Below, piece after piece: positions 18,048 through 30,900 of a stretch of 64,000 nucleotides of DNA (position 1 is the first letter of the stretch; every line of letters begins with the position of its first letter). The notes beneath the pieces were generated by a model. The model did not search any database. It was not told where the DNA came from and saw only the letters and a list, made by a program, of their open reading frames with translations. The translations under genes were made by a program, and so were the position numbers. Origin of the DNA: Hordeum vulgare subsp. vulgare (lineage: Eukaryota; Streptophyta; Magnoliopsida; Poales; Poaceae); the NCBI RefSeq assembly GCF_904849725.1, contig NC_058518.1, forward strand, positions 392,509,581 to 392,573,580, written 5' to 3'.

Positions 18048-21000
18048 TGTGACTCCCTCGGCTTAATCGTACGCTAATCATACACACAAATGCGTACGAT
18101 CAAACCCAAGGACTCACGGGAAGATATCACAACACAACACTAGACACAAATAAAATAACATCAGCTTCATATTACAAGCCAGGGGCCTCGAGGGCTAGAA
18201 TACGAAAGCTCGATAAACACACGAGTCAGCGGAAGCAACAAATATCTGAGTACAGACATAAAACATGGGGTGCCTTAGAGAAGGCTAGCACAAAAGATAC
18301 AACGATCGAACGAGGCGAGGCCTCCTGCCTGGGAACCTCCTAACTACTCCTGATCATCAGCGGCCTCCACGTAGTAGTAGGCACCGTCGGGGTAGCAGTC
18401 GTCGGCGGCGGGGACCTCCATCTCCTAGGCTTCATCATCTGGTCGCAGCAAACGGATCAAGGGGACAAGGGGGGAGCAAAGCAGCGGTGAGTACTCATCC
18501 AAAGTACTCGCAAGTCTTACATCAGAACTATTCTAATTATGCACCAGTATCAAAGAAGGGGGGGTTATATGTGGACTGACTGCAGCAATGCGAGAATAGA
18601 GAGAGAAGGCCTAGTCCTATCGAAGACTAGCATCTTCAGGGTCTTGCAGCAATAGACGAGAGTAGAACAGGGGGTAACACAAAAATAGTCATATTGTTGC
18701 AGCAATATTAAAGTGAGGTCACGCCTAAAGATCCTCCCTCGGCTCCCTGCGAGGAAGCAATCCCGAGGCAAACTAAATCCAGTTAAGTAACAATTGTAGT
18801 TGTATAAGATCGGGGCACAACTCCAAGTCGTCATGTAACCGTGGACACGGCTATCCGAATAATTAATTTTCATCCCTGCAGGGGTGCACCACATGTCCCG
18901 TCACGCTCGATAACACTCTGGCCGGACATACTTTTCTGGGTCCTGCCCGGCCTCGGAATATCGACACGTCGCAGCCCCACCTAAGACTAATCAGAGAGGC
19001 CAGCCCGCCGGTCTAAATCCTAAGCACAAAGGGTTCATGGGCCCAGTTCCCCTTCACGCTCCTGCACGTGGCGTGGGCGGCCGACGTCAGTCCTAGCATC
19101 CCTTAATCACAAGCGCGATGCATCTCGGGACCACTCGGGCGCGCGCCGCTACACTGCTGGCATCTGAAAAGCTTCGGCTGATACCGCGACGCCGAGTACC
19201 CATAATTCTTCCCGCGTAGCCGGTTAGTGCGAAAAGGTCTCCGACCAACCCAGATCAAATACCCAAATCCATTAGCATTTTAAAATGGCCAACAACACAG
19301 TCTCACGGGAATCCACCCGGCTTACAACTAATCACTAATGAACCCAGTAACATGGTCGAGTAACTGTGTGGTTGTAACATCGGGGGGAATCCGAGGAATC
19401 ACCCTCGTTGGATCCCGAACGATGTACCCGTCAAGGTGGGCTTAGAGGAATCACCCTCGGGGTCCCACACTCGCGGGGTGGCACGACAGAGACGTCATCG
19501 GGAATGGTGAAAGAGGAATCACCCTCGATAACCACGACCGACTAGCTATACTACAGAGATATCATCAGGAGTACTTAGCGAGGTGTCACCCTCGGTACCC
19601 GATAGTATCCCTGTAGCGTCGTACAACGAAGGGGGGTGAACGTGCTGTGTTGGGTCTGGCTCGTCGATCAGAGATCGAGAATTGAAAACAAGCGGGGCAA
19701 CTGAACTACGGGGTCAGAGGGGATGACTGCTCCACCTATACTAAGCAGGTTAAAGGTACAGGACTGAAAGTAGCAGTTCATCAAAAACAGGCTATGCATC
19801 AGATATAGGAGCTAACTACAACAGTAGCAAAATACTAATGCAAGCAGTAGGAAGAAAGACATAGGCGATATAGGAATGATCAAGGGGAATTTGCTTGCCT
19901 TGCTGCTCTGCGGCAAAGGACTGATCGGCAGGGTCGTAGATGTACCCGGCAGCAGCGTCAGTCTCGGGGTCTACCGGTAAGAAGAGGGGGAAGAAACAAT
20001 AAATAATAGCACCGATGCAACACAAAGCATGACATGGAAATATGCAGGCTAGACATGAGCTAACGCAGCAACATCCGTCATAGACGGGTCGGAAGAATAT
20101 CTGACGATATTTTCCCGGGTCTCGGGCTACTACCGGTTATACTGGAAACGATGAAAAAGTTCCATGTTTGCTATGCTAGGGACACGTGACAGACGAATGG
20201 ACCGTGCATCCGGGTTCGTCTCGCTTTGCTGATCAACTTTCATGTTGAAATTATTTCGATCTCACTTACGGATTATTTAATATTAATTTTCAAAGTTTTA
20301 TTAATTATTTAGGAATTAAAAACAGATTTAAAAGATTTAATAAAATTCCATTATGACATCATCGCGATGTCATGCTGACATCACATTTGACTGGTCAAGT
20401 GACCAGCGGGTCCCGAACGTCATAGGCACAAGTTTTTATTTAAGATTAAATATTAATTAATCAGATTAATTTAGTGGGGGACCCGCGTGTCATACTCTAA
20501 TTATGTTAATTAATTATTTTAACTAAATATCTATTTATTTATTTATTTTAAGAAAACATTATTTTTATATTTTTATTTCAACTAACGCGTGGGGCCTCCC
20601 TGTCATAGACCCGGGTGCAATGGCCCCACCGGTAAGTGACCTAAGGCCAAATACACATTTTAAATCACAAATAAATAAACATACAAATGTCGTATCTCTC
20701 CACATGACTATATACGCAAATACATACATAATACGGGTATCGAATACATACATACATACATACGCATCTAATACACCATTTATTCTTTTTCATTTTTCTT
20801 TTCTCTCAACACTCATCTCCCTCTCTCTCTCTGTTAACAGAGACAGAGAACTCTCTCTAACTCCATAGAAGAACCGAAAGTTCAAATCCTCCTACCGGAG
20901 TCCACCGTCGACGGATCGAGGCCCCGTTTGCCGGAACGGAACCGGGACGTCGAGGAGAACGACACGGTGGGAGGAGCCCGAGGAGGGGCTCACCGACGGT

Positions 21001-22072
21001 GACGTGACGGCCCGGTGAAGCCGGAGTTCGCACGAAGATGACGGTGGAGACGGCGTGGAGGCGGTGACGGTGACGGTGACGATGGTGGTGACGTGCCGGC
21101 GAGGGGGAGCCGGTCGGATCCGGCGAGATGATGACGTAGGGGAGGCCCGGTGGGGGACGGGCTCGCCGGCGTGGTGAGGGGGCCGAGGGAGGCCGGCCGA
21201 GGTGGAGGCCGAGGGAGCCGGGGCCCCCTGCCGGCGGGGTGGAGGCCGAGGGGCGGGCGGCTCGCCGGCGGAAGGAGGGGCCGCCGGGGAGGAGGATGAG
21301 GGGAGGGGTCGCCGCGGGAGGGAGGGGGCCGTGGGGTGGGGCGGCTCGGTGGAGGAGGTGGCCGTGGGGGGGGAAAGAGGCTGCCGGCGGGAGGAGGGTG
21401 GCCGCCGGGGGGCTGCCGGCGGGAGGAGGGTGGCCGCCGGCTGGGGAGGGAGAGGGGCGAGGTGGGGGGAGGCGAGATGGGGATCTCGGTTGGTGGGGGC
21501 CGAGAGAGAGGGAGTCACGGGAGGGGAGGGAGAGAGCGCGTGGGATGGGGCGAGGCCCTCGTGGGGGAGGGGCTGGCGACGTGGGAGTGTCGGTGGGGTG
21601 GGGTGGGGCCCCCCCACGAGGGGGGTGGCTGGCGGCGGCGTGGGAAAGGGAGGGAGTAGCGAGGGGAGGGGGGTCTGGTCGCCAGGGGGGGTTAGGGTTT
21701 GCGGGATGGGGCGCGGGAGGTGGCCGGCTGGGCCTTGAGCCCAGTTGGGCCACGGGGGTTGTTTCCCTTTTTTTTTGATTTGTTTTCTATTTTGTTTTAC
21801 CTTTTCTCTTTTCTTTTTATTAATCCTTTCTTTCAGTTTTCTTTTCTTTCTTTTATCATTATTATTTCTTTAATACTTTCCTTTTATATATATATCCTTT
21901 TAATACTTGTAATGAACCGATAAAGTGCTTTCCTTTGCTTTCAAATCATCGATCCGGACAGACGCGAATCCACGCGGGTCGGAGATGGGAATTCGATGAC
22001 GTGGCATCATTAGCGGTTGATCACTGTAGCTTAATTACAATCACTACTGTAGCAAAACTCGAGGATGTCACA
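18048..22072 (-). repeat. Tk1 3' LTR (4025 bp)
   Basis: On the plus strand it starts TGTGACTCCCTCGGCTTAAT and ends GAGGATGTCACA. Contents along the plus strand: the motif GGACACGGCTATCCGAATAA (18843-18862), four GAGGAATCACCCTCG-type repeats (19393-19594), an AT-rich stretch (20270-20580), an ATAC/ACAT microsatellite (20743-20764), a CT run at 20818-20832, and an 870-bp G-rich, very GC-rich block (20880-21750). A TATATATAAAAG word on the sense strand near 21883-21895 is a possible promoter element. Long ORFs through the GC block on both strands (up to 298 codons) are Pro/Arg/Gly low-complexity and are not called as genes. Confidence 0.92.
19393..19594 (-). repeat. Four dispersed GAGGAATCACCCTCG repeats in the Tk1 LTR
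   Basis: Copies at 19393-19407, 19445-19459, 19513-19527 (all GAGGAATCACCCTCG) and 19580-19594 (GAGGTGTCACCCTCG), 52, 68 and 67 bases apart. GAGG and CCTC within each can pair. The same set is present in the other LTR starting at 29331. They could be protein-binding sites in the LTR; the role is unknown to me. Confidence 0.8.
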
Positions 22073-22085
22073 ATTCTCCCCTACT
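22073..22085 (-). promoter_or_regulatory. Polypurine tract of Tk1
   Basis: Sense strand AGTAGGGGAGAAT directly before the 3' LTR start TGTGACATCC; primes plus-strand synthesis. Upstream, CTCGGGACGAGAATTC is the usual gypsy/chromovirus context. Confidence 0.8.
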
Positions 22086-22165
22086 AACAAGAATTCTCGT
22101 CCCGAGAATTAAGAGGTAGAGGGAAAGAGCCCGGGGTATTCATCACGAAGATGATCCTCGCGTTC

Positions 22166-25100
22166 CTAAGTGGCTTCATCTTCAGAGTGATTTGACCACT
22201 GCACCTTAAGGAACTTGGTGACCTTGCGACGAGTCTTACGTTCAGCTTGGTCGAGAATGCGGACCGGATGCTCTTTATAAGAGAGGTCTTGTTGTAGCTC
22301 AAGCATATCGTGATCCACTGCTCGAATAGGGTCCTTGAAGCAGCGACGGAGCTGAGAAACATGGAAGACATCATGAACCTGAGAAAGGTTCGCCGGCAGT
22401 TCCAATTGATAAGCCACTCTTCCACGCCTTTCGAGAACAGTGAAAGGACCAATATAACGGGGAGCTAACTTGCCCTTGATTCCGAAACGGTGTGCACCTC
22501 TCATTGGTGTGACACGAAGATAAGCCTTTTCGCCAGGTTGATAGACCATATCTTGATGATGACGGTCATACTGACTCTTCTGACGAGACTGAGCAGCCTT
22601 CAGATTCTCATGAATAATGCGGACTTGATCTTCGGCATGTTGAATAATATCCGGACCGAAGAGTGATCGTTCCCCAGTTTCTGACCAATTCAGAGGAGTC
22701 CGACACCTTCGCCCATACAATACTTCGAAAGGGGCCATCTTCAGGCTAGCTTGATAGCTATTGTTGTAAGAGAACTCGGCATACGGGAGAGATTCCTCCC
22801 ATTTCTTACCGAAAGAAATGACACAAGCTCGAAGCATGTCCTCGAGAATTTGGTTGACTCGTTCAACTTGTCCCTGGGATTGAGGATGAAATGCAGTGCT
22901 GAAAGACAGATGAGTCCCCATAGCCTTCTGAAAACTTCCCCAGAATTTAGAAGTGAACAAGCTGCCACGGTCCGAACTGATTACCAACGGAATACCGTGA
23001 AGTGAAACAACTCTTGACATATAAAGATCTGCCAGCTGACTAGCATTAATCGTTTCTTTGACGGCCAGGAAATGTGCAACTTTGGACAGTCGATCAATGA
23101 CGACAAGAATAGCATCATTACCTTTCTGAGACCTGGGAAAACCAGTGATAAAGTCCATTTCAACATGGTCCCATTTCCACTCGGGAATAGAGATAGGTTG
23201 CAGAGTTCCAGCAGGCTTTTGGTGTTCTGCTTTGATACGCCGGCATATATCACATTCTGCCACATAGCGTGCAATGTCTTGTTTCATATTGGGCCACCAG
23301 AATCTTTGCCGGATGTCTTGGTACATCTTGGTACTACCCGGGTGAATAGACAATGGTGTGTCATGAGCTTCTTCCATCACCTTCCCAGTCATCCTGAGAT
23401 TTTCCTTCTTATTTGGGACGAATAGGCGACCCTTGAAATACAAGGCGCCACCTTCATCAACAGTGAAAAAGGAGGGTTTACCCTTTGCAATATAGCTCTT
23501 AATCCTGTCGACATCATCGTCAAAGTTCTGTATATTCTTTATGGAGCTCACAAGATCTGGTTCAACCACTAGGTTACTGAGGGAACCCTGATTAACGACA
23601 CGGAGGTTCATCTTTTGATACTCTTCAGGAGGGGGAACAAGGTAACCCTGAGGAACAATGTGGAGGTTCAGCTTAAGGAATTCCTCTTGCAGACGATCGT
23701 GGACCTGATGAACCTGGAGGTGGTTGCAGTATGACTTGCGACTTAAGGCATCAGCCATTACGTTAGCCTTGCCAGGGGTATATGATATACTACAGTCAAA
23801 ATCTGCTATACGCTCCATCCATCTTTGTTGGCGCAGGTTCAGCTCCGGTTGAGTGAACAAGTACTTCAGACTTTGATGGTCGGTGTAGATTTCACAGCGA
23901 TTACCGACAAGGTATTGTCGCCATTCCTTCAATGCATGAATGACTGCGGCAAGCTCGAGATCATGAACTGGGTAGTTCTCTTCATGAGCACGCAGTTTAC
24001 GTGAAGCATAAGCGATCACCTTGCGATCCTGCATTAGGACACAACCTATTCCTTGACGAGAAGCATCACAGTATATGACGAAATCCCTTTTCGTATCTGG
24101 AGGAGCAAGTACTGGAGCGGACGTCAGTTTGTCCTTGAGTGCCTGAAAACTTTCCTGACATTTATCAGTCCATTCATACTTAACACCTTTGTGAAGCAGG
24201 TTGGTTAAGGGCTTGGCAATCTTGGAGAAGTTCTCGACGAATCGACGGCAATAGCTGGCGAGTCCGAGAAAACTTCTGACTTGCTTGACATTCTTCGGGG
24301 GAGTCCAGTCAAGAATAGCTTGAATTCGTTCGGGGTTGACCGCAATACCATCCTTGGAAATCACATGACCAAGGTAAGTCACTTCGTCTAGCCAGAACTC
24401 ACATTTGGAATACTTCGCATAGAGTTTATGCTCCCGAAGCTTATCCAGTACAAGACGAAGATGTTCAGCATGCTCTTCTTTGTTCTTCGAAAACACCAGA
24501 ATATCATCCAGATATACCACGACAAATTTGTTGAGGTAATCCATGAATATATAATTCATCAATCGAGAGAAAGTTGCCGGTGCATTGGTTAAGCCGAAGG
24601 ACATGACGGTGTACTCGTATGATCCATATCGAGTAACAAAGGCGGTCTTTGGAATATCCTCCTTGCGAACACGAATCTGGTGGTATCCCAATCTCAAGTC
24701 GAGCTTAGAGAAAACGGTGGAACCAGCAAGTTGATCATACAAATCATTTATCCGCGGGAGAGGATATTTGTTTTGAATAGTGGCCTGGTTGATAGGACGA
24801 TAGTCTTGAACCAATCGATTTGTCCCATCCTTCTTCTTAACAAAGAGAGAAGGTGCTCCCCAAGCAGAGGAACTCGGACGGATGAAACCCAGACGGAGCG
24901 AGTTGTCAATTTCTTGCTTAAGTTCAAGGAGTTCATGTGGTGGCATTTTATAAGGCCGCTTGGCAATAGGAGTGGTACCGGGTACCAAGTCAATGACAAA
25001 CTCGACAGCTCGAGCAGGGGGAATCCCCGGAAGTTCTTCTGGAAAGACATCTTGAAATTCTCGGACCACTGGTATGTTTTCAATCCCTTCAAGAGGCGAC

Positions 25101-26596
25101 GCATTTAATGCATTCAAAGCATACAGCCGTGCCTCAGCATTACGGACGAGATGAGCATGGTAGCTTACTAGTTCATCTGAAGGGTGTAGGAGGTGGACGG
25201 TTTTGGTGGCACAAACGATCGATGCCGTATGAGCTTTCAACCAGTCCATCCCCAATATGAGATCAATGTTGGACGACTTTAGTAGGATGGGGTTGGCAAG
25301 GAATTCTAATCCTTCAATTTCAACTGGAACATGGGGGCAAACCACAGAGGTTCGGCATTCGCCCCCAGGGGTGTTTACCACTATCGGGATGTTCATCTCT
25401 TCGCTCCTAATGTCATGCATGTATGCAAAGTTTTCCGACATAAAGGAATGCGATGCTCCTGCATCAAACAATACAGAAGCAGGTACTGAGTTAACGAGAA
25501 GTGTACCCATCACGGTAGCAGGCTGGTCTTGAGCTTGACCCATATCAATGTTGTTGGCCTGACCACGAACATAAGCAGGCTTAGTGTTGAAGTTGCGGTT
25601 CTGGTTGTTGCCACGGCCAGTTGCGGGAAGTGCCAGCTGATTCTGATTCTGCCTGCAGTCTCTAGCACGGTGACCTGGACGGCCACACTTGAAGCACAGC
25701 CCGTCCTCTGGACGGGAAAGAGGAACTCGAGGCGGTGGAGCTGGAAGCCTCGGCTGCCTAGGTGGTGGAGGAGGCAGGCGAGGTGCAGCATAGGACGGCC
25801 TCGGAGTAGGAGCAGGTGCATGGTACATGTTGTTGGGAATCCAGATCTTCCGCTTCTGTGCAGATGAGCCCGAAGATGAGCCCATGTCACGGTTGCGCTT
25901 GCTGCTATCTTTGTATTCCTGCAGACCAGTCTCAACCTGAATAGCCTTGTTCACGAGGGTGGCGAAATCAGCATAGTCCTGAACGAGGAGTGTCAGCTTG
26001 ATATCAGGGTGGAGGCCTTCACGGAACTTCTCCTGCCTGCGTGCATCAGTCACAATGTCTTCTTCAGCATAGCGAGATAATTCCAGAAATTCCCGCTGAT
26101 AAGCATCCACAGTCTTGTTGCCCTGGACTAAGTTGCGGAACTCACGCTTCTTCCGGTCCATGATTCCCTGGGGAATGTATCGAGCACGGAAAGCAGCCTT
26201 GAACTCTGCCCAAGTGATGATAGTTCCATCGGGCTGAGAGCGCCTGTGGCTGTCCCACCATTGAGCAGCGGGACCCTTCAGAAAGTAGGCGGCAAAGTTG
26301 ACATAGCTCGCCAAGGGCACACTGGCAGACTCCAGCTCATAAGAAATGTCACGGAGCCAGTCATCAGCATCTAGAGGCTGAGTTGAGCTGCGGTAGATCG
26401 CAGGGTTGAGACGGCAGAAGTCTTGCAGCGTCACGCCTTGTGGTTGGTTCATGTTCGGCCTTTGGAACTGATCCATGAGCCCTTGCATAAACTGGCGGTT
26501 CAGCTCAAACTGTTGGATCATCCCCGCCATATACTCAGGAGGCGGGGGTGGTGCATCGTTGGCACGGCCACGCGGGCGGCCAGCTGGTCTAACCAT
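22166..26596 (-). CDS. gag-pol: Gag-pol polyprotein of Tk1, truncated in the chromodomain
   Basis: 1476 codons in one frame, starting [14 protein letters not shown]. Domains by residue: gag about 30-230; CCHC knuckle 301-314 ([14 protein letters not shown]); aspartic protease with DAG at 378-380 ([10 protein letters not shown]); reverse transcriptase with D633 (KLDLR) and YLDD 695-698; RNase H with D844, E881, D906, D949; integrase zinc finger H1078, H1085, C1115, C1118; integrase core D1148, D1209, E1245; GPY/F-type module near 1376-1400; start of a chromodomain from about 1443 ([22 protein letters not shown]). The order RT-RNase H-integrase and the chromodomain place it in Ty3/gypsy chromoviruses, Tekay/Del-like. 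The stop (22166-22168, TAG) falls where these chromodomains have Trp, and 18 further in-frame codons follow before a TAA, so this is a nonsense change. All catalytic residues are present; chromodomain targeting is probably impaired. Confidence 0.93.
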   Translation of the reverse strand: MVRPAGRPRGRANDAPPPPPEYMAGMIQQFELNRQFMQGLMDQFQRPNMNQPQGVTLQDFCRLNPAIYRSSTQPLDADDWLRDISYELESASVPLASYVNFAAYFLKGPAAQWWDSHRRSQPDGTIITWAEFKAAFRARYIPQGIMDRKKREFRNLVQGNKTVDAYQREFLELSRYAEEDIVTDARRQEKFREGLHPDIKLTLLVQDYADFATLVNKAIQVETGLQEYKDSSKRNRDMGSSSGSSAQKRKIWIPNNMYHAPAPTPRPSYAAPRLPPPPPRQPRLPAPPPRVPLSRPEDGLCFKCGRPGHRARDCRQNQNQLALPATGRGNNQNRNFNTKPAYVRGQANNIDMGQAQDQPATVMGTLLVNSVPASVLFDAGASHSFMSENFAYMHDIRSEEMNIPIVVNTPGGECRTSVVCPHVPVEIEGLEFLANPILLKSSNIDLILGMDWLKAHTASIVCATKTVHLLHPSDELVSYHAHLVRNAEARLYALNALNASPLEGIENIPVVREFQDVFPEELPGIPPARAVEFVIDLVPGTTPIAKRPYKMPPHELLELKQEIDNSLRLGFIRPSSSAWGAPSLFVKKKDGTNRLVQDYRPINQATIQNKYPLPRINDLYDQLAGSTVFSKLDLRLGYHQIRVRKEDIPKTAFVTRYGSYEYTVMSFGLTNAPATFSRLMNYIFMDYLNKFVVVYLDDILVFSKNKEEHAEHLRLVLDKLREHKLYAKYSKCEFWLDEVTYLGHVISKDGIAVNPERIQAILDWTPPKNVKQVRSFLGLASYCRRFVENFSKIAKPLTNLLHKGVKYEWTDKCQESFQALKDKLTSAPVLAPPDTKRDFVIYCDASRQGIGCVLMQDRKVIAYASRKLRAHEENYPVHDLELAAVIHALKEWRQYLVGNRCEIYTDHQSLKYLFTQPELNLRQQRWMERIADFDCSISYTPGKANVMADALSRKSYCNHLQVHQVHDRLQEEFLKLNLHIVPQGYLVPPPEEYQKMNLRVVNQGSLSNLVVEPDLVSSIKNIQNFDDDVDRIKSYIAKGKPSFFTVDEGGALYFKGRLFVPNKKENLRMTGKVMEEAHDTPLSIHPGSTKMYQDIRQRFWWPNMKQDIARYVAECDICRRIKAEHQKPAGTLQPISIPEWKWDHVEMDFITGFPRSQKGNDAILVVIDRLSKVAHFLAVKETINASQLADLYMSRVVSLHGIPLVISSDRGSLFTSKFWGSFQKAMGTHLSFSTAFHPQSQGQVERVNQILEDMLRACVISFGKKWEESLPYAEFSYNNSYQASLKMAPFEVLYGRRCRTPLNWSETGERSLFGPDIIQHAEDQVRIIHENLKAAQSRQKSQYDRHHQDMVYQPGEKAYLRVTPMRGAHRFGIKGKLAPRYIGPFTVLERRGRVAYQLELPANLSQVHDVFHVSQLRRCFKDPIRAVDHDMLELQQDLSYKEHPVRILDQAERKTRRKVTKFLKVQWSNHSEDEAT

Positions 26597-26877
26597 CCTG
26601 TTAAATATTTAGCAGGGGTAGTTTAGCTTAAAGTAATCGAAAGGCATCGCACGCATTCATGAAGTAATCAAGCATAATGAAAGGGAAATGCGATAGATAC
26701 TCCATAGTAGTTGAGTTCGACATACAGACCCATACATAAGTTCGATTACAGACTAACGATTAAAAACTCGAAATTTGGCGATAGCCCGGACGCATTTGAC
26801 GATACCCTGGACTCACTAGGCGGCGCGCAGGCACGCGGTGGAAGAGTACCACAACGACATGTAGCGATAAGGCTACA

Positions 26878-27666
26878 TCAACGTCGGAGAGGACGATCGA
26901 ATCCTGGTAGCTGGCGGTGATAGAAGGTAGGGACAGGACCCTGTGTCCCGTTGTGACTCTGGTGAGGGTACCGCATCCAGTCGAGCAGCTGAGGTCCAAG
27001 TGCAGGGGTTCTACCCCCAACATCAGTCCACTCGAGAGCTGATGGTAGCTCTGTCCTGCTCGGCTCGCGGATGCGCATAGGCGGAACCCTCGGACAGTGT
27101 GATGGCTGCAGCTCTGTCAACGCGTCGTAAAGACGAGCACGCGTAGCATACAACTCCACAGTCAGAGCTCGGAAAGCACGATCCATTGCCTCAGTGTACT
27201 GCACCAGAATCCGCGCGTCGTAGCGACGCGTCACGTAGGGGGCGCAGACAGCGGCGTAGGAACGGTCGCTGCGCTCCCGAACGTCAGAAGCGTAGGCAGT
27301 GAGATCAGATCCAGTCTCATCCCCAGCAGGAGCATGCGGGATGTATCTGAAAGGGCTCTCCTCCAGGTGAGGGTACGCTCCACGGAGTCGGGTGATGGCG
27401 ATGTAGGCCGCATCATGGACGGCCATCTCAACCGACACTCCAATACCACAGAACACGTGGCGCTCGAGGGTCTCGCCGCCCCTCTGGTCGAAGATGCGAA
27501 CCTCAGCCTGGTACTGGCACTGGTTGTACTCGCGGAAATCCTCGAACACAGTGTACTCGGGGTACCAGCGATATCCCAGCCTGGTCAGGAGATCGACCAA
27601 AATGGCCGGGAACCCAGTCGTCTCGGTGGCCTGTGTCAGGCGCACGTGCTGCCTTGCGGGACGCAT
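26878..27666 (-). CDS. 262-aa extra ORF of Tk1 with a dsRBM-like N-terminal region
   Basis: Lies between primer site and gag on the same strand, 281 bases upstream of the gag start, starting MRPARQHVRLTQATETTGFP. Residues 20-95 follow the plan of a double-stranded-RNA-binding motif: helix (AILVDLLTRLG), PEYTVFEDF, strand (YQAEVRIF), strand, then GIGVSVEMAVHDAAYIAITRL as the last helix. The family's RNA-contacting Lys residues of that helix (KKxAK) are replaced, so RNA binding is doubtful. Residues 100-262 (Arg, Tyr and Pro rich) match nothing I know. Extra ORFs between LTR and gag are known from some plant gypsy lineages. The protein could be made from the same genomic RNA or a spliced one. 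The 27667-27968 leader holds no gene. Confidence 0.7.
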   Translation of the reverse strand: MRPARQHVRLTQATETTGFPAILVDLLTRLGYRWYPEYTVFEDFREYNQCQYQAEVRIFDQRGGETLERHVFCGIGVSVEMAVHDAAYIAITRLRGAYPHLEESPFRYIPHAPAGDETGSDLTAYASDVRERSDRSYAAVCAPYVTRRYDARILVQYTEAMDRAFRALTVELYATRARLYDALTELQPSHCPRVPPMRIREPSRTELPSALEWTDVGGRTPALGPQLLDWMRYPHQSHNGTQGPVPTFYHRQLPGFDRPLRR

Positions 27667-27968
27667 CTGAAAATAAGATTGACGGATGTCAATGACAGTG
27701 TGCGTAATACATATTCACGAGAAAAAAGAGTAGATAGTCCAGCGCTCCGGATTGATGTGATTCGAGAACCTAATGTTAGAGTTAGTAAAATCTTTGACCC
27801 GAAAGAGAAGAGAAAGTAGAGCCCAGAGTATAGGAAAGGAGTAAAAGATACTAATACCACCCAATTGAGATGTGGGCCCGTAAGCCACAACATCAGTGTT
27901 AGTAAGTTTTTCAAACACTAGACTCAACTTCGGCCAAGGAGTTGGAAAGGGGGCTACCTACAGGCAGT

Positions 27969-27982
27969 TGGCTCTGATACCA
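27969..27982 (-). promoter_or_regulatory. Primer-binding site of Tk1, initiator tRNA-Met type
   Basis: Sense strand TGGTATCAGAGCCA, 14 nt complementary to the 3' end of initiator tRNA-Met, 3 nt inside the 5' LTR end at 27986. Confidence 0.9.
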
Positions 27983-27985
27983 ACT

Positions 27986-30900
27986 TGTGACTCCCTCGGC
28001 TTAATCGTACGCTAATCATACACACAAATGCGTACGATCAAACCCAAGGACTCACGGGAAGATATCACAACACAACACTAGACACAAATAAAATAACATC
28101 AGCTTCATATTACAAGCCAGGGGCCTCGAGGGCTAGAATACGAAAGCTCGATAAACACACGAGTCAGCGGAAGCAACAAATATCTGAGTACAGACATAAA
28201 ACATGGGGTGCCTTAGAGAAGGCTAGCACAAAAGATACAACGATCGAACGAGGCGAGGCCTCCTGCCTGGGAACCTCCTAACTACTCCTGATCATCAGCG
28301 GCCTCCACGTAGTAGTAGGCACCGTCGGGGTAGCAGTCGTCGGCGGCGGGGACCTCCATCTCCTAGGCTTCATCATCTGGTCGCAGCAAACGGATCAAGG
28401 GGACAAGGGGGGAGCAAAGCAGCGGTGAGTACTCATCCAAAGTACTCGCAAGTCTTACATCAGAACTATTCTAATTATGCACCAGTATCAAAGAAGGGGG
28501 GGTTATATGTGGACTGACTGCAGCAATGCGAGAATAGAGAGAGAAGGCCTAGTCCTATCGAAGACTAGCATCTTCAGGGTCTTGCAGCAATAGACGAGAG
28601 TAGAACAGGGGGTAACACAAAAATAGTCATATTGTTGCAGCAATATTAAAGTGAGGTCACGCCTAAAGATCCTCCCTCGGCTCCCTGCGAGGAAGCAATC
28701 CCGAGGCAAACTAAATCCAGTTAAGTAACAATTGTAGTTGTATAAGATCGGGGCACAACTCCAAGTCGTCATGTAACCGTGGACACGGCTATCCGAATAA
28801 TTAATTTTCATCCCTGCAGGGGTGCACCACATGTCCCGTCACGCTCGATAACACTCTGGCCGGACATACTTTTCTGGGTCCTGCCCGGCCTCGGAATATC
28901 GACACGTCGCAGCCCCACCTAAGACTAATCAGAGAGGCCAGCCCGCCGGTCTAAATCCTAAGCACAAAGGGTTCATGGGCCCAGTTCCCCTTCACGCTCC
29001 TGCACGTGGCGTGGGCGGCCGACGTCAGTCCTAGCATCCCTTAATCACAAGCGCGATGCATCTCGGGACCACTCGGGCGCGCGCCGCTACACTGCTGGCA
29101 TCTGAAAAGCTTCGGCTGATACCGCGACGCCGAGTACCCATAATTCTTCCCGCGTAGCCGGTTAGTGCGAAAAGGTCTCCGACCAACCCAGATCAAATAC
29201 CCAAATCCATTAGCATTTTAAAATGGCCAACAACACAGTCTCACGGGAATCCACCCGGCTTACAACTAATCACTAATGAACCCAGTAACATGGTCGAGTA
29301 ACTGTGTGGTTGTAACATCGGGGGGAATCCGAGGAATCACCCTCGTTGGATCCCGAACGATGTACCCGTCAAGGTGGGCTTAGAGGAATCACCCTCGGGG
29401 GTCCCACACTCGCGGGGTGGCACGACAGAGACGTCATCGGGAATGGTGAAAGAGGAATCACCCTCGATAACCACGACCGACTAGCTATACTACAGAGATA
29501 TCATCAGGAGTACTTAGCGAGGTGTCACCCTCGGTACCCGATAGTATCCCTGTAGCGTCGTACAACGAAGGGGGGGTGAACGTGCTGTGTCGGGTCTGGC
29601 TCGTCGATCAGAGATCGAGAATTGAAAACAAGCGGGGCAACTGAACTACGGGGTCAGAGGGGATGACTGCTCCACCTATACTAAGCAGGTTAAAGGTACA
29701 GGACTGAAAGTAGCAGTTCATCAAAAACAGGCTATGCATCAGATATAGGAGCTAACTACAAAAGTAGCAAAATACTAATGCAAGCAGTAGGAAGAAAGAC
29801 ATAGGCGATATAGGAATGATCAAGGGGAATTTGCTTGCCTTGCTGCTCTGCAGCAAAGGACTGATCGGCAGGGTCGTAGATGTACCTGGCAGCAGCGTCA
29901 GTCTCGGGGTCTACCGGTAAGAAGAGGGGGAAGAAACAATAAATAATAGCACCGATGCAACACAAAGCATGACATGGAAATATGCAGGCTAGACATGAGC
30001 TAACGCAGCAACATTCGTCATAGACGGGTCGGAAGAATATCTGACGATATTTTCCCGGGTCTCGGGCTACTACCGGTTATACTGGAAACGATGGAAAAGT
30101 TCCATGTTTGCTATGCTAGGGACGCGTGACAGACGAATGAACCGTGCATCCGGGTTCGTCTCGCTTTGCTGATCAACTTTCATGTTGAAATTCTTTTGAT
30201 CTGACTTACGGATTATTTAATATTAATTTTCAAAGTTTTATTAATTATTTAGGAATTAAAAACAGATTGAAAAAATTTAATAAAATTCCATTATGACATC
30301 ATCGCGATGTCATGCTGACATCACATTTGACTTGTCAACTGACCAGCGGGTCCCGAACGTCATAGGCACAAGTTTTTATTTAAGATTAAATATTAATTAA
30401 TCAGATTAATTTAGTGGGGGACCCGCGTGTCATACTCTAATTATGTTAATTAATTATTTTAACTAAATATCTATTTATTTATTTATTTTAAGAAAACATT
30501 ATTTTTATATTTTTATTTCAACTAACGCGTGGGGCCTCCCTGTCATAGACCCGGGTGCAATGGCCCCACCGGTAAGTGACCTAAGGCCAAATACACATTT
30601 TAAATCACAAATAAATAAACATACAAATGTCGTATCTCTCCACATGACTATATACGCAAATACATACATAATACGGGTATCGAATACATACATACATACA
30701 TACGCATCTAATACACCATTTATTCTTTTTCATTTTTCTTTTCTCTCAACACTCATCTCCCTCTCTCTCTCTGTTAACAGAGACAGAGAACTCTCTCTAA
30801 CTCCATAGAAGAACCGAAAGTTCAAATCCTCCTACCGGAGTCCACCGTCGACGGATCGAGGCCCCGTTTGCCGGAACGGAACCGGGACGTCGAGGAGAAT

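Noticed and set aside
20857..21753. 298-codon Pro-rich ORF and several overlapping long ORFs on both strands (also 30797-31813)
   Set aside because: They lie in the GC-rich block of the Tk1 LTRs, are low complexity (Pro, Arg, Gly), overlap in up to five frames and shift between the two LTR copies through small indels. GC-rich DNA with few stops explains them.
22166..26596. Endogenous pararetrovirus (caulimovirus-like) reading of the RT ORF
   Set aside because: An integrase core with DDE, an integrase zinc finger, a chromodomain and flanking LTRs with TSD are present. No movement protein is seen. It is a Ty3/gypsy chromovirus.
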